A stretch of DNA of 64,000 bases from an uncultured Eubacteriales bacterium (GCA_902801165.1 CADCHI010000001.1:91186-155185), one strand, 5' to 3'. Positions 37,546-46,691 are shown, counted from the first letter of the stretch. Notes: generated by a model not told the origin, from the letters alone. Numbers and translations: made by a program.

Positions 37546-38412
37546 TCACGCGAGGCTGCCCGTGTACCGGCCCGACGCGCCGCAGGGCAGCACGCCGCCC
37601 TCGGTGACCGGCAGCACGATCTCGTCCGCCTCCACATGGCCGCCGCGCTTCCGCGCCGCCGTCATGGTCAGCATGTTGTTCAGCACCGCGGGCTGCAGAC
37701 CCGTGGTGTAGCTGTTGATCAGCATGAACAGGGCGTCCTCGGCCAGCACCTTCTCGCAGGCCTCCACCAGGCCGAACAGCTCGTTCTCCAGCTTCCAGAC
37801 CTCGCCGCCGGGGCCGCGCCCGTAGCTGGGCGGGTCCATCAGGATGCCCTCGTAGGTGTTGCCCCTGCGGGCCTCCCGCTGGACGAACTTCAGCGCGTCG
37901 TCGATGATCCAGCGCACGGCGGTCTCGTCGATGTTCGACAGCTTGCGGTTCTCGCCGGCCCACTGCACCATGCCCTTGGCGGCGTCCACGTGGGTCACCT
38001 TCGCCCCGGCCAGCGCGCAGGCGCAGGTTGCCCCGCCGGTGTAGCCGAACAGGTTCAGCACCTTCACGGGCCGGTGGGCCTTGCGGATCAGCCCGGTCAT
38101 CCAGTCCCAGTTCACCGCCTGCTCCGGAAACAGGCCGGTGTGCTTGAAGCCGGTGGGCCGCACGTAGAACTCCAGGTCGCCGTAGCGCACCGTCCAGCGG
38201 TCCGGCAGCTTTTTGAAGAACTCCCACTCGCCGCCGCCCTTGCTGGAGCGGTGGTACCAGGCGTCGGCCTTGTCCCACAGCTTCGGGCTCTGCTTCGGCC
38301 AGATGGCCTGGGGGTCCGGCCGGCGCAGGATGATGTCCTTCCAGCGCTCCAGCTTTTCGCCGTCGCCGGTGTCGATGACCTCATAGTCCCGCCATTGGGA
38401 TGCGATATACAT
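37546..38412 (-). CDS. Class I SAM-dependent methyltransferase (RlmI/RlmL-like)
   Basis: 288 residues from ATG 38412, which has GAGGTG seven bases upstream. SAM-binding motif I is VLNLFGYTGGATCACALAGA, followed by VDAAKGMVQW and the catalytic-loop signature MDPPSYGRG (DPPxYG type), as in 23S rRNA cytosine methyltransferases and related COG1092 proteins. No PUA domain is present at the N-terminus, unlike E. coli RlmI. It is first gene of the operon with DUF3267 and ABC-F. An rRNA target is likely but the position is not predictable. Confidence 0.85.
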   Translation of the reverse strand: MYIASQWRDYEVIDTGDGEKLERWKDIILRRPDPQAIWPKQSPKLWDKADAWYHRSSKGGGEWEFFKKLPDRWTVRYGDLEFYVRPTGFKHTGLFPEQAVNWDWMTGLIRKAHRPVKVLNLFGYTGGATCACALAGAKVTHVDAAKGMVQWAGENRKLSNIDETAVRWIIDDALKFVQREARRGNTYEGILMDPPSYGRGPGGEVWKLENELFGLVEACEKVLAEDALFMLINSYTTGLQPAVLNNMLTMTAARKRGGHVEADEIVLPVTEGGVLPCGASGRYTGSLA

Positions 38413-38585
38413 AGCTAAACACCTCACTATTCTACATTATAGCGTTTGCGGCGGGGATGTTCAATCAAATTTGTATGAAATAGGGGCCGGAATCCCGCGC
38501 GTTTTTTCGCGGGCCTATTGACGGGCGCGGGCGATCCATTATAGAATGCAGACAGAGGGAAAAATACAGAAACGGAGGATTGACC

Positions 38586-40616
38586 ATGATATACTATGTT
38601 TCCGCCAGCGCCCCCAGGGGCGGCGACGGCAGCGAGCGGGCCCCCTTCCAGACCATCCAGGCGGCGGCGGAGCTGGCCCGGCCCGGCGACGAGGTGCGGG
38701 TGCTGCCTGGCCTGTACCGGGAGTACGTGAACCCCATCCACGCGGGCACCGAGGACGCCCGGATCACCTACCGCTCCGTGGAGCCCCGCAAGGCGGTCAT
38801 CACCGGCGCGGAGTCGGTCAAAACCTGGCAGCCCTACCAGGGCGACACCTGGCTGGCTCGGATCCCCAACGGCCTGTTCGGCGGCTACAACCCCTATACC
38901 ACCCGGGTGGAGGGGGACTGGTACATCGCCCACTACATCGCCCACACCGGCGAGGTGTACCTGAACGGCAAGTCCCTCTACGAGGTGACCGAGCTTTCCA
39001 AGGTGCTGTCCCCCGAGGTGTACGCCAAGTCCTGGGACCCGGAATTCTCCGTGTACACCTGGTACACCGAGCAGGACGAGGCGAAAAACGAGACGCTGAT
39101 CTACGCCAACTTCCACGGCGCGGACCCCAACGCGGAGAACGTGGAGATCAACGTGCGCCGCAACGGCTTCTATCCGTCCCGGGAGGGCGTGGGCTACATC
39201 ACGCTGTCCGGCTTCGTGGTGAAGCAGGCCGCCACCCAGTGGGCCCCGCCCACGGCCTACCAGGAGGGCATGGTCGGCCCGCACTGGTCCAAGGGCTGGA
39301 TCATCGAGGACTGCGAGATCTCCGACTCCAAGTGCTCCGGCATCTCCCTGGGCAAGTACCGCCAGCCCAACAACGACAACCGCTGGCTGTTCCACAAGCT
39401 GAAGCACGGCACCCAGACCGAGCGCGACTGCATCATCCAGGCCCAGCGTGAGGGCTGGACCAAGGAGAACATCGGCAGCCACATCGTGCGGCGCTGCGAC
39501 ATCCACGACTGCGGCCAGACCGGCATCGTCGGCCACCTGGGCGGCGTGTTCTCCATCATCGAGGACAACCACATCCACCACATCAACAACAAGCAGAACC
39601 TGGCCGGCGCGGAGATCGGCGGCATCAAGATGCACGCGGCCATCGACGTGATCTACCGCCGCAACCACATCCACCACTGCACCCGCGGCCTGTGGCTGGA
39701 CTGGCAGGCCCAGGGCACCCGCGTGACCCAGAACCTGTTCCACGACAACACGCTGCCATTCGACGCCAACGCCAACACGAACTGCACGGACGGCCTGGGC
39801 GAGGACATCTTCATCGAGGTCTCCCACGGCCCGACGCTGGTGGACAACAACATCCTGCTGTCCGACCACGCGCTGAAGCTGCCCACCCAGGGCGTGGCGG
39901 TGGTGCACAACCTGATCGCCGGTTCCATGACCGCCGTGGGCCTGGGCGTAGACAACGGCTCCGGCAAGATCCCGTGCCCGCGCTACACGCCCTACCACAT
40001 GCCGCACCGCACCGAGGTGGAGGGCTTTATGTCCATCCTCCACGGCGACATGCGCTTCTACAACAACATCTTCGTCCAGCGGCCGATCCGCCCCGGCATG
40101 GAGGCCATCCACCAGGCGATGCTGGGCAATCCCTGGAGCGACTGCAACCCGGTGGTGGGCACGATTCCCTACGAGGGCTATCCCAGTTGGGAGGAGTACA
40201 TCGCCATGTTCGAGGGCTATTGCGGCATGGGCGCCATGGGAGATCGGGACAAGTACTACTACAAGCTGCCCGTGTGGACCGGCGGCAACGCCTTCCTGAA
40301 CGGCGCGAAGGCCATGTCCACCGAAAAGGACGGCTTCGTGGATGACGCCACCGCCATTTCCATCGCCCTCAGGGAAAAGGACGGCGCCTGGCGGCTGGAG
40401 ACCAACCTCTACGATGTGCTGGCGGGCTTCACCGGCGGCGTGATCTCCACCGAGACCCTGGGCGAGGCCTTCGAGCCGGAGGAGAAGTTCGAGAACCCGG
40501 ACGGCACGCCCATCGTGTTCAACGAGGACTACTTCGGCGCACATCGGCCCATCAACCCGATCCCCGGCCCCTTTGTGGACGCCGAGGCGGCGGGGAAGGC
40601 CCTCTGGCAGGACTGA
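38586..40616 (+). CDS. GH120 beta-xylosidase (right-handed beta-helix)
   Basis: 676 residues from ATG 38586 (GGAGG seven bases upstream). The whole chain follows the pattern of Thermoanaerobacterium saccharolyticum XylC: a start like YYVSASAPRGGDGSERAPFQ with PGDEVRVLPGLYREYV, then VEINVRRNGFYPSREG, WAPPTAYQEG and WSKGWIIEDCEI, and parallel beta-helix coils. The two catalytic acids are Asp372 in LWLDWQAQGTRV and Glu411 in FIEVSHGP; the spacing exceeds XylC's because of about 16 extra residues between them. No signal peptide, so it would act in the cytosol on imported xylo-oligosaccharides. It stands alone with no sugar transporter beside it. Confidence 0.88.
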   Translation: MIYYVSASAPRGGDGSERAPFQTIQAAAELARPGDEVRVLPGLYREYVNPIHAGTEDARITYRSVEPRKAVITGAESVKTWQPYQGDTWLARIPNGLFGGYNPYTTRVEGDWYIAHYIAHTGEVYLNGKSLYEVTELSKVLSPEVYAKSWDPEFSVYTWYTEQDEAKNETLIYANFHGADPNAENVEINVRRNGFYPSREGVGYITLSGFVVKQAATQWAPPTAYQEGMVGPHWSKGWIIEDCEISDSKCSGISLGKYRQPNNDNRWLFHKLKHGTQTERDCIIQAQREGWTKENIGSHIVRRCDIHDCGQTGIVGHLGGVFSIIEDNHIHHINNKQNLAGAEIGGIKMHAAIDVIYRRNHIHHCTRGLWLDWQAQGTRVTQNLFHDNTLPFDANANTNCTDGLGEDIFIEVSHGPTLVDNNILLSDHALKLPTQGVAVVHNLIAGSMTAVGLGVDNGSGKIPCPRYTPYHMPHRTEVEGFMSILHGDMRFYNNIFVQRPIRPGMEAIHQAMLGNPWSDCNPVVGTIPYEGYPSWEEYIAMFEGYCGMGAMGDRDKYYYKLPVWTGGNAFLNGAKAMSTEKDGFVDDATAISIALREKDGAWRLETNLYDVLAGFTGGVISTETLGEAFEPEEKFENPDGTPIVFNEDYFGAHRPINPIPGPFVDAEAAGKALWQD

Positions 40617-40773
40617 TCGGATTGAACGATTGCGGGCATGTCAAGGCTTGGTGAGAATTGCCTGACATGCTTCCGGGGAAACACGTCTGCGCTGATAGCA
40701 TTCCGTTTCTCCGACCTTGCACAATACCTGGAAGATTCTTTGACTTCGTTTTGCCTTCGGCTCAACTTCGCTT

Positions 40774-40972
40774 GGAATGACCGTGTATCGCACCGCGTGT
40801 CATCCTTCGGTTCCGCTCGGAATGACCGTGTATCGCACCGCGTGTCATCCTTCGGTTCCGCTCGGAATGACCCCGTATCGCGTCGCGTGTCATCCATTGA
40901 CTCTGTTTAGAATGACAGCGCATCGCGTTTCGTGTCATCCTGAGCGGAGCGTCAGCGGAGTCGAAGGATCTT
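40774..40972. repeat. 45-bp tandem repeats and a TCATCCTGAGCG-type repeat
   Basis: Units 40774-40818 and 40819-40863 are identical and centre on CGTGTCATCC; diverged units follow to about 40935. Then TCATCCTGAGCGGAGCG and GTCGAAGGATCTTG end the array, a motif seen again at 46848-46918. The 555-base gap 40617-41171 holds no supported gene. A TATAAT box lies near 41124, upstream of nadD. Confidence 0.85.
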
Positions 40973-41171
40973 GACGCGGCGTTTATGCAAGACGCTCGTT
41001 TCTCAGTCAAACAAATCAATGACATTGGCATCGGGGGGAGGCGGGCTGCGTCCGCCTCCCTCCGCCGTTCTTTCTCCGGCAGAAAAAAATCCGCTGAAGT
41101 AGTGGAATGCGGCGGAATATTATGTTATAATACACTATATCAATCTTTACAGAGCACATGGAGGCACGCCC

Positions 41172-42329
41172 ATGAAGATCGGCATCCTGGGAGGCACGCT
41201 TGACCCGGTTCACAACGGCCATATCGCCATCGCCATGGCGGCGATGGAGGAGCTGAAGCTGGACCAGGTGATGCTGCTGCCCTCGGGGGACCCGCCCTAC
41301 AAGCGCGTGCGCACCGACAAGCGGGACCGGCTGGCCATGGCGAAGCTGGCGGCAGCGGGCCGGGAGGGCCTCTTCGCCAGCGACCTGGAGGTGCAGCGGG
41401 ACGGCGCGACCTACACGGTGGAGACGCTGACGGACCTCTCCGTGGCCTATCCCGGCGTGGAGTGGATCTACATCGTCGGTGCGGACACGCTGGTGAAGCT
41501 GGACACCTGGCGGGAGTTTCCCCGCATCGCCCGCCTGTGCGGCTTCGCCGCGGTGAGCCGACCGGGCTGCGACCGGAGCCTGACGGCGCTGCGGGCCCAG
41601 GCCATCAGCGCCTGCTACGGCACCCGGGTGGACATCCTGGCGGTGGACGGCCCGGAGATCTCCTCCACGGCCATCCGCAAGCGGGTGGCGGCGGGGGAGT
41701 CCATCGATGGTCTGGTGCCGCCGACCATCGCGGAGTACATCCGCAAGAAGGGCCTCTACCTGTGCGACTACAACGAGGCGCAGATCCTGGACCGACTGAA
41801 GGGCATGCTGACCTTCCACCGCTTCACCCACACCCTGGGCGTAGCCAACACCGCCCAGCGGCTGGCGCCGAAGTGCGGCGTCGATCCCATGCGTGCGCGG
41901 CTGGCGGGGCTGCTGCACGACTGCGCCAAGTCCATGCCCCTGGATGAGATGCGGGCCCTGGTGGAGGCGAACCTGACGGACCTGGACGCGGAGGAGCTGG
42001 ACAGCCGCGCCATACTCCACGCCCCCGCGGGCATGATCGTGGCCCGGGACGTGTTTGGCGTGCGGGACCCGCAGATCCTCAGCGCCATCCGCAAGCACAC
42101 CGTGGGCGACGGGCACATGTCCCCGATGGACGCGCTGATCTACGTTTCGGACTTCATCGAGCCGGGCCGGGAGGACTTCCTGGGGCTGGAGAAGGCCCGC
42201 AAGCTGGCCGAGAAGGACATCACCCAGGCCATGCGCTGCTGCGCGGAGCTGACCGCGAAGCACCTGCGCTCCCGGGGACAGAGCATGCATCCCCGCACGC
42301 AGCAGCTTTTGAATTCACTGAAGGCATGA
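41172..42329 (+). CDS. nadD: Fused nicotinate-nucleotide adenylyltransferase and YqeK-type HD hydrolase
   Basis: 385 residues, two enzymes in one chain. Residues 1-196 are NadD (GGTLDPVHNGH, then ISSTAIR), which makes deamido-NAD from nicotinate mononucleotide and ATP. Residues about 200-385 are YqeK, an HD-domain hydrolase that splits diadenosine tetraphosphate symmetrically: HRFTHTLGV (His216), LLHDCAK (His249, Asp250) and SDFIEPGR. In most Firmicutes these are adjacent genes, nadD-yqeK-rsfS, and rsfS follows here by 50 bases, so the order is preserved and the first two are joined. ATG 41172 follows GGAGG. Confidence 0.93.
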   Translation: MKIGILGGTLDPVHNGHIAIAMAAMEELKLDQVMLLPSGDPPYKRVRTDKRDRLAMAKLAAAGREGLFASDLEVQRDGATYTVETLTDLSVAYPGVEWIYIVGADTLVKLDTWREFPRIARLCGFAAVSRPGCDRSLTALRAQAISACYGTRVDILAVDGPEISSTAIRKRVAAGESIDGLVPPTIAEYIRKKGLYLCDYNEAQILDRLKGMLTFHRFTHTLGVANTAQRLAPKCGVDPMRARLAGLLHDCAKSMPLDEMRALVEANLTDLDAEELDSRAILHAPAGMIVARDVFGVRDPQILSAIRKHTVGDGHMSPMDALIYVSDFIEPGREDFLGLEKARKLAEKDITQAMRCCAELTAKHLRSRGQSMHPRTQQLLNSLKA

Positions 42330-42379
42330 GGAACCATCCACCGACGACAGACCCATAGGAAAATGAAGGAGGCGCAACC

Positions 42380-42736
42380 ATGATAGACTCCAAGCAGCTT
42401 GCCACGAGGATCGCAGAGGTTCTGGACAAGAAGGGCGCGACGGACATCCAGATTCTGGAGGTCGGCCACATGACCTCCATCACCGATTACTTCGTCGTTT
42501 GCAGCGGCCGCAACGTGCAGTTCGTGCACACCCTGGCCGAGGACCTGGAGGAGCACCTGGCCGAGGAGGGCATCGAGCCCCGCCGCAAGGAGGGCAAGAA
42601 CGGCGCGCGCTGGATCGTGCTGGACTTCGCTCACGTGATCGTGCACATCTTCCATCCCGAGGAGCGGCAGTACTACAACATCGAACGCCTGTGGCAGGAC
42701 GGCACCAACGAGGAGCACTTCGAAAGCAAGGAATAA
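42380..42736 (+). CDS. rsfS: Ribosomal silencing factor RsfS
   Basis: 118 residues, normal length. VLDKKGATDIQILEVGHMTS and ITDYFVVCSGRN are the family signature, followed by the HVIVHIF strand. RsfS binds ribosomal protein L14 and blocks subunit joining when nutrients are short. A GGAGG site precedes the ATG. It sits after nadD-yqeK as in most bacteria. Confidence 0.95.
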   Translation: MIDSKQLATRIAEVLDKKGATDIQILEVGHMTSITDYFVVCSGRNVQFVHTLAEDLEEHLAEEGIEPRRKEGKNGARWIVLDFAHVIVHIFHPEERQYYNIERLWQDGTNEEHFESKE

Positions 42737-42770
42737 CCGCTCGACAGACGCAAGTCAACGCAGATTTAAC

Positions 42771-42799
42771 TTGCGATCGGCCGCATATAAGATTATAAT
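42771..42799 (+). promoter_or_regulatory. Promoter of the T-box leader
   Basis: TTGCGA, 17 bases, TATAAT. It places the transcript start near 42806, just ahead of the T-box Stem I. Confidence 0.65.
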
Positions 42800-42807
42800 T
42801 TGTTTAA

Positions 42808-43096
42808 CGCGATGAAGGAAAGAAGTAGGCCATCCTCTCCGCATCAGAGAGCCGCCGGTAGGTGCGAGGTGGTTGCGCGGATCGGCTGAATACATTCCGG
42901 AGCGGCGCACCGAAGGGACGGCGCGGATATTTCCGCATGATGTCGGTCCTTGTAGGCTGCGACGGGTTCGCCCGATAGCGCGAGGGAGCCGGACAGGGCT
43001 CCGTGAGGGCGCGCGCCGAGAGGCGGCGTCAAACTGAGGTGGTACCACGGGTTTATATTGGCCCGTCCTCTGCAATGCGCGGAGGACGGGCTTTTT
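42808..43096 (+). promoter_or_regulatory. T-box riboswitch leader, specifier UAC (tyrosine)
   Basis: All the T-box landmarks are present. Stem I starts GATGAAGGAAAGAAGTA and carries the distal AGAGAG and GGTAGGTGCGA segments. On the 3' side GAA-TAC-A (specifier at 42891-42893) is held between helix GGCC/GGCT and helix GGAA/TTCC. The conserved T-box GAGGTGGTACCACGG is at 43036-43050, with UGGU facing an ACCA tRNA end, as in tRNA-Tyr. A terminator stem GCCCGTCCTC / GAGGACGGGC (43061-43091) is followed by TTTTT. Uncharged tRNA-Tyr should favour antitermination and expression of the acyl-CoA ligase at 43174. Confidence 0.92.
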
Positions 43097-43173
43097 GCAT
43101 GCCAAGGAGGCAGCTCAATCGCCGTAGCGCCTGCGGGCGGGACGGCGGAAAATGAGAACGGAGGACGACGACC

Positions 43174-44808
43174 ATGCCAATTACCGAGATTCTGGAGCAA
43201 AACGCGAAGCTGTACGGCGGCGAGACCGCCCTGGTGGAGATCAACCCCGAGGTGCGCGAGGATCGCCGCGTGACCTGGAAGGAGTACGAGCTGATCGAGC
43301 GCGGCACTTCCGAGGAGTTCCGGCGGGAGATCACCTGGAGCGTGTTCAACGAGAAGGCGAACCGCTGCGCCAACCTGCTGATGAGCAGGGGCATCAAGAA
43401 GGGCGACAAGGTCGCCATCCTTCTGATGAACTGCCTGGAGTGGCTGCCGGTGTACTTCGGCATCCTCAAGACCGGTGCGCTGGCCGTTCCGATGAACTAT
43501 CGCTACTCCGCCGACGAGATTCGCTACTGCGCGGACTTGGCGGACGTGGACGCGCTGTTCTTCGGGCCGGAGTTCATCGGCCGCGTGGAGGAGATCATCG
43601 ACCGGATTCCCAGGGTCAAGCTGCTGTTCTACGTGGGCGACAACTGCCCGACCTTTGCGGAGAACTTCCTGCACCTGGCCTCCAACCAGCCCAGCAATTC
43701 CCCGGACGTGGCGCTGACCGACGCGGACGATGCGGCGATCTACTTCTCCTCCGGCACCACCGGCTTCCCCAAGGCGATCCTGCACAACCATGAGAGCCTG
43801 ATGCACGCCGCCCGCACCGAGCAGAAGCACCACAGCCAGACCCACGAGGATGTGTTCCTGTGCATCCCGCCGCTGTACCACACCGGCGCGAAGATGCACT
43901 GGTTCGGCAGCTTCCTGGTGGGCGGCCGCGCCGTGCTGCTGAAGGGCGTGAAGCCGCTGACCATCATCAAGACCGCCGCCGAGGAGCACTGCTCCATCGT
44001 GTGGCTGCTGGTGCCCTGGGCCCAGGACATCCTGGACGCCATCGACCGGGGCGAGATCGACCTGGCCCAGTACGACCTGTCTCACTGGCGGCTGATGCAC
44101 ATCGGCGCGCAGCCGGTGCCCAGGAGCCTGATCAAGCGCTGGAAGGAGAAGTTCCCGAACCACCAGTACGACACGAACTACGGCCTGTCCGAGTCCATCG
44201 GACCCGGCTGCGTGCACCTGGGCGTGGAGAACATCGAGAAGGTCGGCGCCATCGGCGTGCCCGGCTATGGCTGGCAGGCCCGCATCATCGACGAGCAGGG
44301 CAACGACGTGAAGCAGGGCGAGGTCGGCGAGCTGGCCGTGAAGGGCCCCGGCGTCATGACCTGCTACTACAAGGACCCCAAGGCCACCGCCGAGGTGCTC
44401 CACGGCGACTGGCTGTGGACCGGCGACATGGCCATGCAGGACGAGGACGGCTTCATCTATCTGGTGGACCGCAAGAAGGACGTCATCATCACCGGCGGCG
44501 AAAACCTGTATCCCGTCCAGATCGAGGACTTCCTGCGGGCCCATCCCGCCATCAAGGACGTGGCGGTCATCGGCATTCCCCACGCGCGCCTGGGCGAGAT
44601 CGCCGCGGCGATCATCGAGCTGAAGCCCGGCGCGACGGCCACCGAGGCGGACATCGAGGCCTTCTGCCAGGGCATGCCCCGCTACAAGCGGCCCCGGAAG
44701 ATCATCTTCGCCGACGTGCCCCGCAACCCCACCGGCAAGATCGAAAAGCCGAAGTTGCGCCAGATCTACGGCGCGCAGTACCTGGTCGCCGAGCAGGTTG
44801 GCCGCTGA
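43174..44808 (+). CDS. T-box-controlled acyl-CoA ligase (AMP-forming, ANL superfamily)
   Basis: 544 residues. P-loop YFSSGTTGFPKA (residues 190-201), IPPLYHTGAK, the NYGLSES adenine motif, WLWTGDMAMQDEDGFIYLVD, RKKDVIITGGENLYP and the catalytic Lys in PRNPTGKIEK. It would make an acyl-CoA from a carboxylic acid, ATP and CoA. Its place behind a tyrosine-type T-box, and ahead of paaK and an ACT-domain gene, suggests an aromatic acid made from amino acid breakdown as substrate; the sequence itself would also fit a medium or long fatty acid. The ATG has AACGGAGGACG upstream. Confidence 0.88.
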   Translation: MPITEILEQNAKLYGGETALVEINPEVREDRRVTWKEYELIERGTSEEFRREITWSVFNEKANRCANLLMSRGIKKGDKVAILLMNCLEWLPVYFGILKTGALAVPMNYRYSADEIRYCADLADVDALFFGPEFIGRVEEIIDRIPRVKLLFYVGDNCPTFAENFLHLASNQPSNSPDVALTDADDAAIYFSSGTTGFPKAILHNHESLMHAARTEQKHHSQTHEDVFLCIPPLYHTGAKMHWFGSFLVGGRAVLLKGVKPLTIIKTAAEEHCSIVWLLVPWAQDILDAIDRGEIDLAQYDLSHWRLMHIGAQPVPRSLIKRWKEKFPNHQYDTNYGLSESIGPGCVHLGVENIEKVGAIGVPGYGWQARIIDEQGNDVKQGEVGELAVKGPGVMTCYYKDPKATAEVLHGDWLWTGDMAMQDEDGFIYLVDRKKDVIITGGENLYPVQIEDFLRAHPAIKDVAVIGIPHARLGEIAAAIIELKPGATATEADIEAFCQGMPRYKRPRKIIFADVPRNPTGKIEKPKLRQIYGAQYLVAEQVGR

Positions 44809-44906
44809 TCGGCCAGTACTCTTTACCACTTTAACATAGAAAACCAAAGAAGCCGAAATGAAACTATGGTATAAGTGGGCTTGATGAGATTACACGAAAG
44901 GGTCTG

Positions 44907-46235
44907 ATGGAAATGAGCCAGAGAGAACACAGGATATACAATCCCGCCATGGAGTGCATCAGCCGGGACGAGCTGCACAAGATTCAGGGCGAGCGGCTGG
45001 TCGCCACTGTGAAGCGGGAATATGAAAATGTGCCCATGTACCGGGCCCGCATGGACGCCGCCGGCATCAAGCCGGAGGATATCCACGGCGTGGAGGACCT
45101 GAAATACCTGCCATTCATGGAAAAGACGGACCTGCGCGACTACTATCCCTTCGACCTTTTTGCCTCCCCCAAGAGCGAGATCGTTCGCATCCAAGGCTCC
45201 TCGGGCACCACGGGCAAGCCCATCGTGTCCGGCTATACCCGCAACGACATCGAGATCTGGAGCGAGATGATGGCCCGCACGCTGACCGCCGCGGGCGCCA
45301 CCAAGGACGACGTGGTGCAGGTCACCTACGGCCTGGGCCTGTTCACCGGCGGCTTCGGCGCCTACCAGGGCGCGGACAGGATTGGCGCGATGGTCATTCC
45401 CATGTCCAGCGGCAACACCAACCGCCAGATCATGATGATGAAGGACCTGGGCACGACGCTGCTGTGCTGCACGCCCTCCTACGCCACCTACCTGGGCGAG
45501 ACCATCCGCGAGATGGGCATCGACCCCAACAAGGACCTGAAGCTGAAGGCGGGCTGCTTCGGCGCGGAGCCCTGGACCGAGGAGATGCGCAAGCGCATCG
45601 AGGAGCTGCTGGGCATTGACGCCTGCGACATCTACGGCCTGACCGAGATATCCGGCCCCGGCGTGGCCTTCGAGTGCCTCGAAAAGCACGGCATGCACAT
45701 CAACGAGGACCACGTCATCGCTGAGATCATCAACCCCGCCACCGGCGAGCAGCTGCCCTACGGCAAGCCCGGCGAGCTGGTGTTCACCACCATCACCAAG
45801 ACTGGCATGCCCATGCTGCGCTACCGCACCCACGACATCTGCACCCTCACCGACGAGAAGTGCGGATGCGGCCGCACGCTGGCCCGCATGGGACGCATCA
45901 CGGGCCGCACCGACGACATGCTGGTCATCCGCGGCGTGAACGTGTTCCCGAGCCAGATCGAGTCCGTGCTGGTGCGCGCCGACGGCGTGGCCCCGCACTA
46001 CATGCTGATCGTGGACCGCATCAACTCCTCCGACACGCTGGAGGTGCAGGTGGAGATGACCGAGGACATGTTCGGCGACACCATTTCCCACATCGAGAAC
46101 GTTCGCAAGTACATCATCGACCAGATCAAGTCCGTGGTGGGCATCGCCTCCAAGGTGACGCTGGTCGCGCCGAAGTCCATACCGCGCAGCGAAGGCAAGG
46201 CCAAGCGCGTGATCGACAACCGCAATTTGCACTGA
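44907..46235 (+). CDS. paaK: Phenylacetate-CoA ligase family protein
   Basis: 442 residues, PaaK length. GSSGTTGKP (from residue 97), YGLTEISGPGVAFEC, the YRTHDICTL linker and GRTDDMLVIRGVNVFPSQIE are family signatures. PaaK activates phenylacetate or related aryl acids to CoA thioesters. In fermenting anaerobes a paaK-ACT pair often accompanies indolepyruvate ferredoxin oxidoreductase in aromatic amino acid oxidation. That oxidoreductase is not in this window. The ACT gene follows 12 bases later. Confidence 0.9.
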   Translation: MEMSQREHRIYNPAMECISRDELHKIQGERLVATVKREYENVPMYRARMDAAGIKPEDIHGVEDLKYLPFMEKTDLRDYYPFDLFASPKSEIVRIQGSSGTTGKPIVSGYTRNDIEIWSEMMARTLTAAGATKDDVVQVTYGLGLFTGGFGAYQGADRIGAMVIPMSSGNTNRQIMMMKDLGTTLLCCTPSYATYLGETIREMGIDPNKDLKLKAGCFGAEPWTEEMRKRIEELLGIDACDIYGLTEISGPGVAFECLEKHGMHINEDHVIAEIINPATGEQLPYGKPGELVFTTITKTGMPMLRYRTHDICTLTDEKCGCGRTLARMGRITGRTDDMLVIRGVNVFPSQIESVLVRADGVAPHYMLIVDRINSSDTLEVQVEMTEDMFGDTISHIENVRKYIIDQIKSVVGIASKVTLVAPKSIPRSEGKAKRVIDNRNLH

Positions 46236-46247
46236 GGAGGGTGAGCG

Positions 46248-46691
46248 ATGTTTATCAAGCAGATTTCCGTGTTTCTTGAGAACAAGCGTGGCGCTCTGCG
46301 GGAGATGACCGAGCTGCTGGGCAAGAGCGGCGTGGACCTGCTGGCCCTGTCCGTGGCGGACACCCAGAACTTCGGCATCATTCGCATCATCGTCAGCTCC
46401 GTGGCCACCGAGCCCGCGCTGAAGCTGCTGCGGGACAACGGCTACACCGCGAAGGTCAACCACGTCATCTGCGCCGAGGTGCCGGACCGGCCCCTGGGCC
46501 TGTGCGAGCTGCTGTCGCTGATCGAGCAGGCGAATCTGTCCGTGGAGTACATGTACTCCTTCCTCCGCGCCTCCCGGGGCTCCGAGGGCGCCCACATGAT
46601 CCTCCGCCTGTCCGACGGCGAGAAGGCCATGCAGGTGTTCCAGATGCACGAGGTGAACCTGTTCAGCCAGGAGGACGTGGACGCGCTGTGA
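46248..46691 (+). CDS. Tandem ACT-domain protein
   Basis: 147 residues, two ACT domains (about 1-70: QISVFLENKRGALREMTELL; 71-145: CAEVPDRPLGLCELLSLIEQ). ACT domains bind amino acids and control a partner protein. This stand-alone form commonly follows paaK in Clostridia, and here lies 12 bases after it, so it probably senses an aromatic amino acid for the ligases upstream. Ligand not proved. Confidence 0.9.
   Translation: MFIKQISVFLENKRGALREMTELLGKSGVDLLALSVADTQNFGIIRIIVSSVATEPALKLLRDNGYTAKVNHVICAEVPDRPLGLCELLSLIEQANLSVEYMYSFLRASRGSEGAHMILRLSDGEKAMQVFQMHEVNLFSQEDVDAL

Noticed and set aside
38427-40544. 705-codon open frame on the minus strand
   Set aside because: Antisense shadow of the GH120 gene, with low-complexity composition.
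42844-44847. 667-codon open frame on the minus strand
   Set aside because: Antisense to the T-box leader and acyl-CoA ligase, both of which are well supported.
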